Assembly (NCBI RefSeq): GCF_003664585.1
Contig: NZ_RCHI01000014.1
Coordinates: 53,408 to 117,407, forward strand
Length of the DNA stretch: 64,000 nt
From: Paenirhodobacter hankyongi
GTDB taxonomy: Bacteria; Pseudomonadota; Alphaproteobacteria; Rhodobacterales; Rhodobacteraceae
Direction: 5' to 3'
Positions 20,534 to 30,410 of the stretch are shown in pieces (within the stretch, counting starts at the first letter, position 1; each line of letters begins with the position of its first letter). The translations under genes and the position numbers were made by a program. The notes beneath the pieces were generated by a model. The model was not told the origin of the DNA. It was given only the letters and a program-made list of their open reading frames with translations, and ran no database searches.

Positions 20534-21265
20534 ATGCGCGCTTATGCGATTGGCGATATCCACGGTCATCTCGACCTGCTGCAGGCGGCACAGGCGCTTG
20601 TCGCCGAGGACCGCGCCCGGGTCGGCGACACCGAGGCGCCGCTGGTCCATATCGGCGATCTGATCGACCGCGGTCCGCGCTCGCGCCAGGTGGTCGAGCA
20701 TCTGATGGCGGGCCAGGCGCGGGGCGAGCACTGGGTGGTGCTGAAGGGCAATCACGACCGCATGTTCGAACGCTTCCTCGAGGACCCCTATGCCCATGAC
20801 CCGATGCTGCGCAGCGGCATCGAATGGATGCACCCGCGCGTCGGCGGGGTGACGACGCTCGCCTCCTGGGGGGTGCGCAACCCCGAGGAACGGCCGCTGC
20901 CCGAGGTCCATGCCGATACGCTGGCCGCCGTCGCGCCCGAGGTTCGGGCCTGGATCGCGGCGCGGCCGACGCATTTCCTGCACGGCGAGCAGCTTTTCGT
21001 CCATGCCGGCATCCGCCCGGGGGTGGCCCTTGCCGATCAGGTCGAGGACGATCTGCTCTGGATCCGGGCCGAGTTCCTCGACGATCCGCGCGATCACGGC
21101 GTGCTGGTGGTGCATGGCCATACCGCGATCGACAAGGTCACCCATTACGGCAACCGGCTGAACATGGATTCGAGCGCGGCCTATGGCGGCCCGGTCTCGG
21201 CCGCGGTGATCGAGGGGCGCAAGGCCTGGCTGCTGACCCCCGGGGGCCGCATTCCGCTTGTCTGA
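20534..21265 (+). CDS. Metallophosphoesterase (serine/threonine phosphatase-like)
   Basis: A 243-residue calcineurin-like phosphoesterase. The full set of metal motifs is visible: AIGDIHGHLDLL (GDxHG), HIGDLIDRGPRSRQVVEHL (GDxxDRG), VLKGNHDRMFERF (GNHD), and the late VVHGHTAIDK. The GDxVDRG form places it with PPP-like bacterial phosphatases such as PrpA/PrpE and ApaH relatives. Substrate may be phosphoproteins or a dinucleotide; neighbours give no clue. It follows serA after an 81-base gap containing a hairpin, so it probably has its own promoter or reads through. Confidence 0.88.
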   Translation: MRAYAIGDIHGHLDLLQAAQALVAEDRARVGDTEAPLVHIGDLIDRGPRSRQVVEHLMAGQARGEHWVVLKGNHDRMFERFLEDPYAHDPMLRSGIEWMHPRVGGVTTLASWGVRNPEERPLPEVHADTLAAVAPEVRAWIAARPTHFLHGEQLFVHAGIRPGVALADQVEDDLLWIRAEFLDDPRDHGVLVVHGHTAIDKVTHYGNRLNMDSSAAYGGPVSAAVIEGRKAWLLTPGGRIPLV

Positions 21266-21286
21266 GGCGATATGACGCCCCGTCAC

Positions 21287-21301
21287 TTGCCCCTGGGGCA
21301 A
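21287..21301. promoter_or_regulatory. Perfect palindrome upstream of the acetyl-CoA acetyltransferase gene
   Basis: TTGCCCC-T-GGGGCAA, a 15-base perfect palindrome ending 59 bases before the thiolase start, in a 95-base gap. It could be an operator of a dimeric regulator. No regulator gene lies adjacent. Confidence 0.35.
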
Positions 21302-21360
21302 CTGGCGCCGGCCGCGGTGCCACGCTAACCTCCCCCCACATCTCAAAGGGGGAGTTCTCC

Positions 21361-22536
21361 ATGACCGGCATCGTCATTCTTTCCGGCGCCCGTACCGCCA
21401 TCGGCACCTTCGGGGGCAGCCTGTCGGGCTTCTGCCCGATCGACCTCGCCACCCATGTCTCGAAGGCGGCCATCGCCCGCGCCGGGATCGATGCCGAGAA
21501 GATCGGCCAGGTGGTCTTCGGCCATGTCATCAACACCGAGCCGCGCGACATGTATGTCTCGCGCGTGGCCTCGGTGCAGGCCGGCGTTCCGGTCGGCACC
21601 CCGGCGATGAACGTGAACCGGCTGTGCGGTTCCGGCGCGCAGGCGATCGTCTCGGCGACGCAGTCGCTGATGCTGGGCGATGCCGATTTCGCGCTCGCCG
21701 GCGGCGTCGACTGCATGTCGCGCGCGCCCTACATCCTGCAGCAGGCCCGCTTCGGCCAGAAGATGGGCGACGTGAAGGCCATCGACATGATGACCGGCGC
21801 GCTGACCTGCCCCTTCGGCACCGGCCACATGGGCGTCACCGCCGAGAACGTCGCCTGCGAGCATTCGATCTCGCGCGAGGAGCAGGACGCGCTGGCGCTC
21901 TCCAGCCAGGAACGCGCTGCCGCGGCGATCGAGGCCGGCCTCTTCAAGGACGAGATCGCGCCGATCGAGATCGTGTCGCGCCGTGCGACCGTCGTCTTCG
22001 ACACCGACGAGCACCCGAAGAAGACCTCGGCCGAGGCGCTGGCCGGGCTGCGGCCGGTGTTCAAGAAGGACGGCACCGTCACCGCCGGCAACGCCTCGGG
22101 CATCAATGACGGCGCTGCGGCGCTGATCCTGGCGCGTGCCGATGCCGCCGAGGCCGCCGGGCTGAAGCCGCGCGCGAAGATCCTCGGCTATTCGGTCGCG
22201 GGTGTGCGCCCCGAGGTGATGGGCGTCGGCCCGATCCCGGCGGTGCAGCAGCTGTGCGAAAAGCTCGGCATGACGGTCGCCGATTTCGACGTGATCGAGT
22301 CGAACGAGGCCTTCGCGGCGCAGGCGCTGGCGGTCTCGAAGGAGCTCGGCCTCGACCCGGCCAAGGTCAACCCGAATGGCGGCGCGATCGCGCTTGGCCA
22401 TCCGATCGGCGCCACCGGCGCGATCCTGACGGTGAAGACGCTCTATCACCTCGAGCGCACCGGCGGCAAACGCGGTCTGATCACCATGTGCATCGGCGGC
22501 GGTCAGGGCATCGCGCTGGCGATCGAGCTGGTCTGA
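21361..22536 (+). CDS. Acetyl-CoA acetyltransferase (thiolase)
   Basis: A 391-residue thiolase. The nucleophile is C89 in NVNRLCGSGAQAI. The C-terminal half carries the NEAFAAQ segment, the active-site His in NPNGGAIALGHPIGATG and the second Cys in MCIGGGQG. It is close in pattern to PhaA/AtoB-type biosynthetic thiolases and to BktB-like beta-ketothiolases; sequence alone does not settle degradative or biosynthetic direction. It has a good ribosome site (AAAGGGGGAG). It overlaps the next small gene by one base (TGATG). Confidence 0.92.
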   Translation: MTGIVILSGARTAIGTFGGSLSGFCPIDLATHVSKAAIARAGIDAEKIGQVVFGHVINTEPRDMYVSRVASVQAGVPVGTPAMNVNRLCGSGAQAIVSATQSLMLGDADFALAGGVDCMSRAPYILQQARFGQKMGDVKAIDMMTGALTCPFGTGHMGVTAENVACEHSISREEQDALALSSQERAAAAIEAGLFKDEIAPIEIVSRRATVVFDTDEHPKKTSAEALAGLRPVFKKDGTVTAGNASGINDGAAALILARADAAEAAGLKPRAKILGYSVAGVRPEVMGVGPIPAVQQLCEKLGMTVADFDVIESNEAFAAQALAVSKELGLDPAKVNPNGGAIALGHPIGATGAILTVKTLYHLERTGGKRGLITMCIGGGQGIALAIELV

Positions 22537-22784
22537 TGGCTTTCTCGCCAGAGGAGCGGGCAGCCCTGCTGGCCGCGCCCCTGGTGGGGCCGACGGTCCT
22601 GCGCCGGTTCGAGGAGGTGGGCTTCGGCACGGTCGAAGCCCTCGCCGCGGCGCAGCCCGAAGACCTGTGCCGGCTGGTCGCGGCCCATCTGGGCACGACC
22701 TGCTGGGCGAATGCACCGCGGGCGCGGGCCTCGGTGGCAAATGCCATCGCCGCGGCGCAGGCGCTGGCCGCCGGGCGCGGCTGA
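22536..22784 (+). CDS. Small helix-hairpin-helix protein
   Basis: An 82-residue protein starting in a TGATG overlap with the thiolase stop, so translation is likely coupled. It is helical throughout, with LVGPTVLRRFEEVGFGTVEALAAAQPEDLCRLVA resembling a helix-hairpin-helix fold (Cdd1-like or DUF4332-like small proteins). It has a single Cys-Trp pair (TTCWANAPRA). It may bind DNA non-specifically. No functional link to the thiolase is evident. It ends one base before the convergent pbpC stop. Confidence 0.75.
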   Translation: MAFSPEERAALLAAPLVGPTVLRRFEEVGFGTVEALAAAQPEDLCRLVAAHLGTTCWANAPRARASVANAIAAAQALAAGRG

Positions 22785-22785
22785 G

Positions 22786-24828
22786 CTAGGGCGTCAGCCG
22801 CACCTGGGCACTGGCCGAGCGCCCCTCGGCGTCGAGAACCGTCAGCGTCACGAACCCGGCTGCGGGCAGGGGAAGCAGGCTTTCCCGCGCCCGCGCCCCC
22901 ACCATCACCGGCGCGCCATTCGCGAGCCAGGTGAAGGGCGGCACGCCGCCACGCAGCTTCACCGTCAATCCGCCCTCGGGCACCTCGACCTGCGCGCCAT
23001 CGGGCGGGAAGGTCAGCTCGGGCCCGCCGGCCGGCGCCTCGGCGAAGGCCGCATCGCGCGGGCGAAAGCGTTGCAGCGGCTGCGGCAGCCGCGCATTCGG
23101 CAAGATCAGCGTCGCGGGCGGCGGCGGCGGCAGTGGCGCGCGCTCGGCTCCGATCCGGTCGAAAAGCTCGAACAGAACCGGCGCCGCGATCTCGCCGCCG
23201 AAGGCGCCGGGCACCGGCGTGCCATCGGCGCGACCGAGCCAGACCCCCGCGACATGGCGCCCGTCGAACCCCACCGCCAGCGCATCGCGGTGGCCATAGG
23301 AGGTGCCGGTCTTGTAGGCGATGCGGTTCGGCGTGCCGCCGGGCGGCGGCGCGATCCGCGACAGGATGTCGGCCACCTGCCAGGCAGCGACGGCACCGAA
23401 CAGCTGCCCCTCGCGCGGATGCGCCCCGCCCGCGAGCGCCGACAGGGTGACCGGCCGCCCCATCCGGGCAAGCGCCGCATAGGCCTGCACCAGATCCTCG
23501 AGGCTGATGCCAAGCCCGCCAAGCGACACCGCAAGCCCCGGCGCCCCCGATCCCGGCAACTCGACCCGCGCCCCGGTGCGGCGCAGCGCGGCCAGCAGCC
23601 GCTCGGGGCCGAGCGCCTCGGTCAGATGCACCACCGGGATGTTGAGCGACAGCGTCAGCGCCTGCCGCACGCTCACCGTGCCGCGAAAGGCGTGGTCGAA
23701 GTTCTGCGGATGCCAGCTGCCGAAGGCGACGGGGCGGTCCTCGATCAGCGTCTCGGGATGGGCAAGCCCGTCGTCGAAGGCCAGCGCATACACGAAAGGC
23801 TTCAGCGTGGAACCCGGCGAGCGCGGCGCCTGCGTCAGATCGACGAAGCCCGCCCGCGCCGTGTCGGTCCAGTCGGCACCGCCGACCTCGGCCAGAATCT
23901 CGCCGCTGCGGTGATCGGCCAGCACCATCGCCGCCGAGACCTGCCCGGCCATGCCCGCAATCGCGCGCCGGGCAAGCCGCTCGGCCGCACGTTGCAACCC
24001 GGCGTCGATCGTCGTCTCGATCCGCGCGCCGGGGGCGGCGGCGGCGGCCAGACGCGCCGTCAGGTGCGGCGCAAGCGCGGGAAAATCGCGCCGGCGCGCG
24101 GGCACCGGTTCGCGCATCGCGGCGCGGGCGCTGTCTTCGCTCAGCGCGCCGGCGGCGGCAAGGCGGGTCAGCACCCGGTCACGCGCCGCCTGCGTGGCCT
24201 TGGGCGCGCGGTCGGGCCGGCGCGCCTCGGGCGATTGCGGCAGGGCGATCAGCAGTGCCGCCTCGGCCGGCGTCAGCCGCCGCGGCTCCTTGCCGAACCA
24301 GGCAAGACTTGCCGCCCGCACCCCTTCCAGGTTGCCGCCATAGGGCGCGAGCCGCAGATAGAGGTCAAGGATCTGCGCCTTGCTCAGCTTGCGCTCGAGC
24401 GCAAGCGCCACCCGCGCCTGACGGATCTTGCCCGCCACCGTGCCGGTCGGCCCCTCTTCCAGAAGCCGCGCCACCTGCATCGTCAGGGTCGAGGCGCCCG
24501 AGACGACATGGCCCGCCGCCAATGCCTGCGCGCCGGCGCGCAGAACGGCGACCGGGTCGATGCCGGCGTGGTCGTAAAACCGGCCGTCCTCATAGGCCAC
24601 CAGATCGGCGAGAAAGCTCTCGTCGACCGGCCCGGGCGCCAGCCGCCAGCGCCCATCGGCGACCGGGAAGGCGCGCAACAGCGTGCCGTCGCGGGCCAGA
24701 ACCTCGGTCCCGGTCGCGACGGTGAGCGGCGGCAGCGTGGTCGCCGCCACCCATCCGTCGAGCGCATCGCGCCCCCCCGCCGCCAGCGCGAGGCCGAGCG
24801 CGAGCGCGGCAAGCGCGCCCGCCCTCAC
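22786..24828 (-). CDS. pbpC: Penicillin-binding protein 1C
   Basis: A 680-residue bifunctional peptidoglycan synthase. Order: short N-terminal membrane anchor; GT51 transglycosylase with the catalytic Glu in YEDGRFYDHAGIDP and GASTLTMQVARL; penicillin-binding transpeptidase with SPGSTLKPF (SxxK), SLN and KTGTS; and a C-terminal BiPBP_C domain from about residue 595. Length is slightly below E. coli PBP1C. Its first bases overlap the stop of the alpha-2-macroglobulin gene (ATGA type), a conserved yfhM-pbpC pairing, which suggests envelope defence or repair. Confidence 0.95.
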   Translation of the reverse strand: MRAGALAALALGLALAAGGRDALDGWVAATTLPPLTVATGTEVLARDGTLLRAFPVADGRWRLAPGPVDESFLADLVAYEDGRFYDHAGIDPVAVLRAGAQALAAGHVVSGASTLTMQVARLLEEGPTGTVAGKIRQARVALALERKLSKAQILDLYLRLAPYGGNLEGVRAASLAWFGKEPRRLTPAEAALLIALPQSPEARRPDRAPKATQAARDRVLTRLAAAGALSEDSARAAMREPVPARRRDFPALAPHLTARLAAAAAPGARIETTIDAGLQRAAERLARRAIAGMAGQVSAAMVLADHRSGEILAEVGGADWTDTARAGFVDLTQAPRSPGSTLKPFVYALAFDDGLAHPETLIEDRPVAFGSWHPQNFDHAFRGTVSVRQALTLSLNIPVVHLTEALGPERLLAALRRTGARVELPGSGAPGLAVSLGGLGISLEDLVQAYAALARMGRPVTLSALAGGAHPREGQLFGAVAAWQVADILSRIAPPPGGTPNRIAYKTGTSYGHRDALAVGFDGRHVAGVWLGRADGTPVPGAFGGEIAAPVLFELFDRIGAERAPLPPPPPATLILPNARLPQPLQRFRPRDAAFAEAPAGGPELTFPPDGAQVEVPEGGLTVKLRGGVPPFTWLANGAPVMVGARARESLLPLPAAGFVTLTVLDAEGRSASAQVRLTP

Positions 24829-27800
24829 TCGATCACCACCTCGCCCGCGTCGCTTTGCGCCCGCATCTCGGGGCGATACATGTCGGCGACCGAGGCCGCC
24901 GGCAGGTGGAAGCGACCCGGGCTGACGGCGCGCACGATATAGGCCAGCCGGAACGGCCGGTCGCCATGCGCGTCGATCGCGGCCAGGAAACGGTCCTGCC
25001 GGAACTCGGTCATCCGGGTGTCCTCGGCGACGTCGAGCCAGTCGAGTGCGGCGATGTCGCCGCCGCGGATCAGGTTCGGGTTGTCGATCTCGAAGCCCGC
25101 GGGCAGCGGGTCGTCGACCATCAGCCGCGCATCCTGCTGGCCGAGCGGGGTGATCTCCAGCACGGCGACAAGGCGGGTGCCCTGTTTCACCGTGGCGGGA
25201 TCGGCGGGATCGCCCTCGAGCGTGTACCAGCTGCGCGAGATCGACCAGCCCTTGCCGCCGGCGGGTTCAGCCACCTCGGGCACGCCGAAGGTGGTCAGCG
25301 TCAGGGTCTGCGCCGTGTCGCCCGGGTTCGCGATGGCAATCGCCCGGCCCGCGGTTTCCGCCTCGATCACCTCGACGAGCGGGCCTTTGACCGGCGCGCC
25401 GTCAACCGTCAGGCCGCCGGTATCGGGCCGGTCGATGAGCGCACTCGCCGCCATCAGCGTCCAGGCCGCCTCCTGCGTCGAGAGCGGCACCGCGGCCAGC
25501 CGCGATGCCAGCGCCTTGCCCGTGCTTTCGAGATTGACGGCGTTCGAGCCCGCCTGCGCGGCGAGTGCCAGCACCGCCGCGGTGTCGCGCAGCCCGGTGC
25601 CGTAATCGTCGCGCCAGCCGGTCTCGGCGCCCTTCGCGTTCAGCATCCGCCCGGCGCGCGCGAACATCGCATCGGCCCGGCCCTGATCGCCATAGGAGGC
25701 GAGCGCCGCGCCCAGCTGCGCCGCGGCAAGGGGCGTGGCGAAATCGTCGCCCTTGACGTCGGCGTAATAGCGCAGGTCACCCACGGCCGCCGCCCCCTCG
25801 CGCGCCAGAACCATCAGCGCATAGGCCAGAACCTGCCCGCCGCCGTTCGACCCGCTGTCGAAATCGGCGGCGTAATTCACCTGATTGCGCAGGTTGTCGA
25901 GCGCATTGCGGAAGGCGGTGTCGGGCACCGCATGGCCCGCGGCCTTCGCCCGGCTGAGGAAGTCGGTGACATAGGCATCCAGCCAGCCGTCACCGGATTC
26001 GGGCGACCACAGCCCGAAGGCGCCCGAGGCGTCCTGATTGGTCAGCACCTTGCGGATCGCGGTGTCGATGCGGTCGCCGAGATCGGCGGGCGTCACCAGC
26101 CGCATCTTCTCGGCCACCGTGCTCAGATACAGAAGCGGCATCGCCTTCGAGGTGATCTGCTCGGTGCAGCCATAGGGATAGGCATCGAGCGCGGCCAGCA
26201 GCGCCGGCGTGTTGAAGCGCGCGATCGGGCCTGCCGCCAGCGTCGCCCGCGCCGTGCCCGGCACCATGCCGGCAAAGACATTCGTGTCGAAGGTGAAGGT
26301 CTTGCCCGCTGCCAGCTCGAAGCGCGATTCATGCGCCACCTGCGGGTCGTTGCGCTCGACCGGCACGGTCACCACCTTTTCGAGGAGCTTGCCGTCGGGC
26401 GTGGTCAGCGCGATGCGGATCTGCTGCACGCCCTCGGCCGCGGGGGCGGTGAGCGGGATCTCGACCTCGGCCTTGCCGAGATCGGCGAGATCGACACCCG
26501 AGGGGCGCTCGCCCAGCGTCACGCCGGCGGCGCTGACATCAAGCCCCATCCGCCCCGAGGGGCCGGTTGCATGCACGATTTCAAGCAGCAGCCGCGAGTG
26601 GTCGCCCGGCGCGAGGAAGCGCGGCAGCGAGGCGGTCACCACCACCGGATCGCGCACCAGCACATCGGCCGAGGCCTGGCCGACGCCGGTCTTCGACCAG
26701 GCGATGGCGCTCAGCCGCACGGTGCCGTTGAAGGCGGGCATGTCAAAGCTGGTGCGGATCATGCCGTCGGCGCCCACCGTCAGCGGGCCCGAGAAATAGG
26801 CGACCAGCTCCTCGGTCGGAGGCGGGGCCTGCATCGATATCTCGCGCCCCGCGTCGCCGCCCGAGCGCAGCACGCCCTCGGTGCCGGCGCGGCCGTCGAT
26901 CAGCCGTCCATAGACGTCGCGCAGCCCGACGCCCAGCCGGCGCTGGCCGAAGTAATGCGCCTGCGGATCGGGGGCCTTGAAGCCGGTGAGGTTCAGGATG
27001 CCAAGGTCGACCGCGGCGATGGTCGCATGCACCGTCTCGCCGGGCCGCGCGCCCTCGACCTTCAGCGCCACGGGAAGCGGCGCGCGCGGGTCCGAGGCCG
27101 CGGGCACGTCGAAGCTTGCCGTCAGCGCGCGCGGGCCGGGGTCGACCTGCGCATAGCTCAGCCCCATCGCCCGCATCGGCGCGCGTGCGGGCGCCTCCTC
27201 GGCGAGCGGCCGGATCACCGAGGCGGTGACATAGGCGCCCGCCCCCCATTCGTCGGTCACCGGCAGATCGATCCGGTTCTCACCGGCCTTCACCGGCACC
27301 GATTTCAGCGCGATGAGCCGGTTCGACAGCACCGAGACCAGCGCCACCCCCGGCGCCGGTGCCACGAGGCGCAGCCGCGCCGTGTCGCCCGTCGCATAGG
27401 CCGGCTTGTCGAGCGCAAGGTCCAGCCGGTCGGGGCTCGCCATCACGTCGGCGGGCGCATACCAGCCGGCATCGAAGCGCATCGAGGCCGAGGTGTAGCT
27501 GTCGCCATGACCGGCCTCGACCACCAGCTCGTATTCGCCCCAGTCGGTCTTCGCGGCGATCTCGGCCGGCGTGGTGCCGGGGGTCGCGTCGCCCTCGGCC
27601 ACGCGGGTGCGGTGGGTGATCGGCTCCCAGTTCCATTGCCCGTCCATCGCATACCACTGATAGCGGGTCTCGACGCGGTTCAGCGTCCAGTGCAGCGGCA
27701 GCGCGACGGGTTTCGCATCGGTGCCAAGCGCGATCAGGCGGAAACGCGCCTCGGCCCCCTCGGCCACGGCGCCGTCAAAGCCCGGGCGGATGCCGATCAC

Positions 27801-30272
27801 CGGCAGCGCTGGCATGACGAGGCGCGAGATGCTGCGCTCGACCGGCCGGCCCGAGCCCTCGCGCAGCCGCACGGTGAAGCGCGCCTCGAGCGGGCGGGCG
27901 GCCTCGGTGCCCAGATCGGGCAGCGCCGCCTGGATCTCGCCCGCGCCCTCGGCGTCGGTCTCGCCGGCCTCGAGGCTGTCATAGCGCGGTTCGAAGGGCG
28001 TGTCGTAGCGGCCGAAGCGATAGCCGTCAAAGCCCGGCAGGCTGTCGGCCGCGGCAAGGCGCAGATCGCCCTCGAAGCCGAGCCCGCCGCCCGGCGCGCC
28101 GAAGAGATAGCGCGCCGCGATGCCGATCGCCGGCAGATCGCCGCCCGAAAGAATGCCCTCGGGCAGGGTCAGGGCGAAGTCGATGCGCTCGGGCAGGAAA
28201 TCCTCGACGAGGAATTTCGTGGTGGCAAGCGGCGCGGCCTTCGGGTCGGCGAAGACATCGAGCCGCCAGGTGCCGCGCGGCGCCTGTGCGCCGATCGGCA
28301 GCGCCGCAGTGGCGCCGCCATCGCCCGCGTCCTGCGCAAGGCTGCGCGAATATTCGACGCCATCGGGGCGCATCAACACCGCGGTCAGCGGCACGCCGGG
28401 CAGCGCGGCGGCACTGCCGTCGCGCGCCAGCATCGTCGCCTGCACCGTCTCGCCGGTGCGATAGGCGCCACGGTCGGTGGCAAGGAAGACGTCGATCGGC
28501 GGCGCGGGGGGCATGCCCTCGACACCACGGTCGGACAGGTCGAACTCGGCATCGGTGAGCGACAGGAACGCCATGTCTTCGCCCTGCGTCACCGAGACGA
28601 GGGCGGGGGCGGCGTTGCCCGCACCCGCGGCCAGCGCCGGGTCGAAATGCACGACGCCCTCGGCATCGGTCGTGGCGCTGCCGATCACCGCATTGGCGCG
28701 CGATACCAGCGTGACGGTGGCGCCGCCGACCGCCTTCGCATCGGACAGGCCGCGCACCGCCACCGTCAGCCCGTCGGTGCCCGAGAAGCTGGTCAGGCCG
28801 AGATCCGAGATCACGAACCATTGCGTCGCCGGCGGGTGCTCATAGGGATCGGCGCCGGGGATCGAGGCGCGCAGCACATAGACCCCGGGGCCAAGCGGGC
28901 CCGTCACCTCCTGCACCGGCAGGCGCGTGGTGACGTCGCGATTCACCTCCATGCCGACATCGGCGGTGCCGGTCCAGACCGTCTGGGCCAGCGCATCCTC
29001 GAGGTTGCCGGCATCCCACTGGTCGAGCGAACGGGCGAAATAGTCGCGCTGCATCGAGGCCACGAGGTTGCGGTCCGACACGCGCATCAGTTTCAGATCG
29101 AGATGCTTCGTGTTCACCGTCTGCACCGGCAGCCCCGAATCCTCGCCCTTCGGCAGGATATAGGCGCGGCCCGGGAAGGTGACGGCGGGGCCGCGGTCGC
29201 GGACATAGGCGGTGATCGTCACGTCCTTGGCGAGGGTTTCCTTCGTCGCCGAGGGCAGCCCCTTGCGGAAGGTGAGTGCATAGCGCTCGCCATGCGCAAG
29301 GCCGGCGACGCAGAGCTGGTTCGCCTCGGCCTCGACCGACAGCCCGGCCTTCGGCAGTTGCACGAAACTGGCGTAATCGACGCCCGAACGCGCCAGATCG
29401 TCCGAGAACACCGCGCAGATCCGCGGCGCGGCGCTGTCGGCCTCGACCTGATGCTCGGTGATGCGGAAGCCGTATTTCGCCACCGCGTCATCGAGCGCGG
29501 CGGCAATGTCCTGCCGCGGCGAAAGGCTGGCGGCAAGGCGCAGCGCCGCGACCATCTCGCGGGTGCGGCCATCGGCCTCGAGCGCCTGCGCGAGCGTGCT
29601 CAGCGCCTCGGCCTGCTGGGCGGCATTCGCGGCGCGCAGATAGCCGTTCACCGCGGCCGTGACCGCGGCACCGCTGTCCGCACCCTGCGGCCGGCGCAGC
29701 TGCAACAGCGCGTAATCGCTCCACAGATCCGAGGCGTCGGTGAGCACGATCAGCGCGCCCTCGATCGCGATTTCGCGGTTCACGTCGCCCTGCGCGCGGG
29801 CCGCCGACAGCGCCTGCGTCAGGTCCTCGGGCCGGGCGAAATTCGTCAGATGCGCGCGCCCCATGCCGCGCGCCTGATCGAGCGCGGCATCAAGGCTGCC
29901 GTCCCAAAGGAAGCCGAGATCGGCGGCGCGGGTCTTTGCCCGGGTCCCGGCCGCCGCCGGGCTGGCCACGACGACGCCCGAGAAGGCGCCCTGATAGGGG
30001 GTCATCCCGCTGATGCCGGCCTTCGGGAAGCAGGAATTGTTGCGCGCGTTGAAGGTGACCGCCTCGCAGTCGCTGCGCGCAAGGCAGGCCGCCTCGCAGC
30101 CCTCGAGCGTGGTGTCGAAGATCTGCGCGAGGTCGCGGCCGCTCAGGTCCATGCCCTCGGCGATGGAGAGCCGCCGTTCCGGGATCACCCGCTGCGGCTC
30201 GGCCCCGGCGGGGGGCGGGGCAAGGCTCAGCACAGCGGCAAGAACGGGAATCAGGAAAGACGGCACGCGCAT
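24825..30272 (-). CDS. Bacterial alpha-2-macroglobulin, PAN-domain type (YfhM-like)
   Basis: A 1815-residue secreted protease trap. A signal peptide (residues 1-24, ending PAGA) is followed by a PAN/Apple domain with C59, C63, C69 and C81. Multiple macroglobulin-like beta domains come next, then the bait and A2M regions. The thioester motif GCTEQ has C1369, so this is the covalent-trapping class. A complement-like alpha/alpha toroid and receptor-binding-like domain end the protein. There is no lipobox Cys after the signal, unlike E. coli YfhM, so anchoring may differ. The start is at the signal-peptide Met; a 12-codon upstream extension is ignored. It is translationally coupled to pbpC. Confidence 0.94.
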   Translation of the reverse strand: MRVPSFLIPVLAAVLSLAPPPAGAEPQRVIPERRLSIAEGMDLSGRDLAQIFDTTLEGCEAACLARSDCEAVTFNARNNSCFPKAGISGMTPYQGAFSGVVVASPAAAGTRAKTRAADLGFLWDGSLDAALDQARGMGRAHLTNFARPEDLTQALSAARAQGDVNREIAIEGALIVLTDASDLWSDYALLQLRRPQGADSGAAVTAAVNGYLRAANAAQQAEALSTLAQALEADGRTREMVAALRLAASLSPRQDIAAALDDAVAKYGFRITEHQVEADSAAPRICAVFSDDLARSGVDYASFVQLPKAGLSVEAEANQLCVAGLAHGERYALTFRKGLPSATKETLAKDVTITAYVRDRGPAVTFPGRAYILPKGEDSGLPVQTVNTKHLDLKLMRVSDRNLVASMQRDYFARSLDQWDAGNLEDALAQTVWTGTADVGMEVNRDVTTRLPVQEVTGPLGPGVYVLRASIPGADPYEHPPATQWFVISDLGLTSFSGTDGLTVAVRGLSDAKAVGGATVTLVSRANAVIGSATTDAEGVVHFDPALAAGAGNAAPALVSVTQGEDMAFLSLTDAEFDLSDRGVEGMPPAPPIDVFLATDRGAYRTGETVQATMLARDGSAAALPGVPLTAVLMRPDGVEYSRSLAQDAGDGGATAALPIGAQAPRGTWRLDVFADPKAAPLATTKFLVEDFLPERIDFALTLPEGILSGGDLPAIGIAARYLFGAPGGGLGFEGDLRLAAADSLPGFDGYRFGRYDTPFEPRYDSLEAGETDAEGAGEIQAALPDLGTEAARPLEARFTVRLREGSGRPVERSISRLVMPALPVIGIRPGFDGAVAEGAEARFRLIALGTDAKPVALPLHWTLNRVETRYQWYAMDGQWNWEPITHRTRVAEGDATPGTTPAEIAAKTDWGEYELVVEAGHGDSYTSASMRFDAGWYAPADVMASPDRLDLALDKPAYATGDTARLRLVAPAPGVALVSVLSNRLIALKSVPVKAGENRIDLPVTDEWGAGAYVTASVIRPLAEEAPARAPMRAMGLSYAQVDPGPRALTASFDVPAASDPRAPLPVALKVEGARPGETVHATIAAVDLGILNLTGFKAPDPQAHYFGQRRLGVGLRDVYGRLIDGRAGTEGVLRSGGDAGREISMQAPPPTEELVAYFSGPLTVGADGMIRTSFDMPAFNGTVRLSAIAWSKTGVGQASADVLVRDPVVVTASLPRFLAPGDHSRLLLEIVHATGPSGRMGLDVSAAGVTLGERPSGVDLADLGKAEVEIPLTAPAAEGVQQIRIALTTPDGKLLEKVVTVPVERNDPQVAHESRFELAAGKTFTFDTNVFAGMVPGTARATLAAGPIARFNTPALLAALDAYPYGCTEQITSKAMPLLYLSTVAEKMRLVTPADLGDRIDTAIRKVLTNQDASGAFGLWSPESGDGWLDAYVTDFLSRAKAAGHAVPDTAFRNALDNLRNQVNYAADFDSGSNGGGQVLAYALMVLAREGAAAVGDLRYYADVKGDDFATPLAAAQLGAALASYGDQGRADAMFARAGRMLNAKGAETGWRDDYGTGLRDTAAVLALAAQAGSNAVNLESTGKALASRLAAVPLSTQEAAWTLMAASALIDRPDTGGLTVDGAPVKGPLVEVIEAETAGRAIAIANPGDTAQTLTLTTFGVPEVAEPAGGKGWSISRSWYTLEGDPADPATVKQGTRLVAVLEITPLGQQDARLMVDDPLPAGFEIDNPNLIRGGDIAALDWLDVAEDTRMTEFRQDRFLAAIDAHGDRPFRLAYIVRAVSPGRFHLPAASVADMYRPEMRAQSDAGEVVIE

Positions 30273-30410
30273 GAAAACAACTCCTCCGAGATGGCGTGAT
30301 CGTCTCACGCGGCCGGGGCGGGATCAACCGGGCCGGAACCGGTTAAGCCTAAATTCACGCCACGCTGCGACGGTGCATCAGAAGGCGAATCGGAACGGGA
30401 CAGGCCGGGC

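Noticed and set aside
18842..21346. 834-codon minus-strand frame across serA and the phosphoesterase
   Set aside because: It spans two real genes and the gap between them in antisense and has low-complexity composition.
22711..24942. 743-codon plus-strand frame opposite pbpC
   Set aside because: The opposite strand encodes a complete PBP1C with all catalytic motifs.
24855..30299. Open frame of 1814 codons on the plus strand opposite the alpha-2-macroglobulin gene
   Set aside because: It is an antisense shadow of a GC-rich gene, very rich in Arg, Gly, Ala and His, with no domain pattern.
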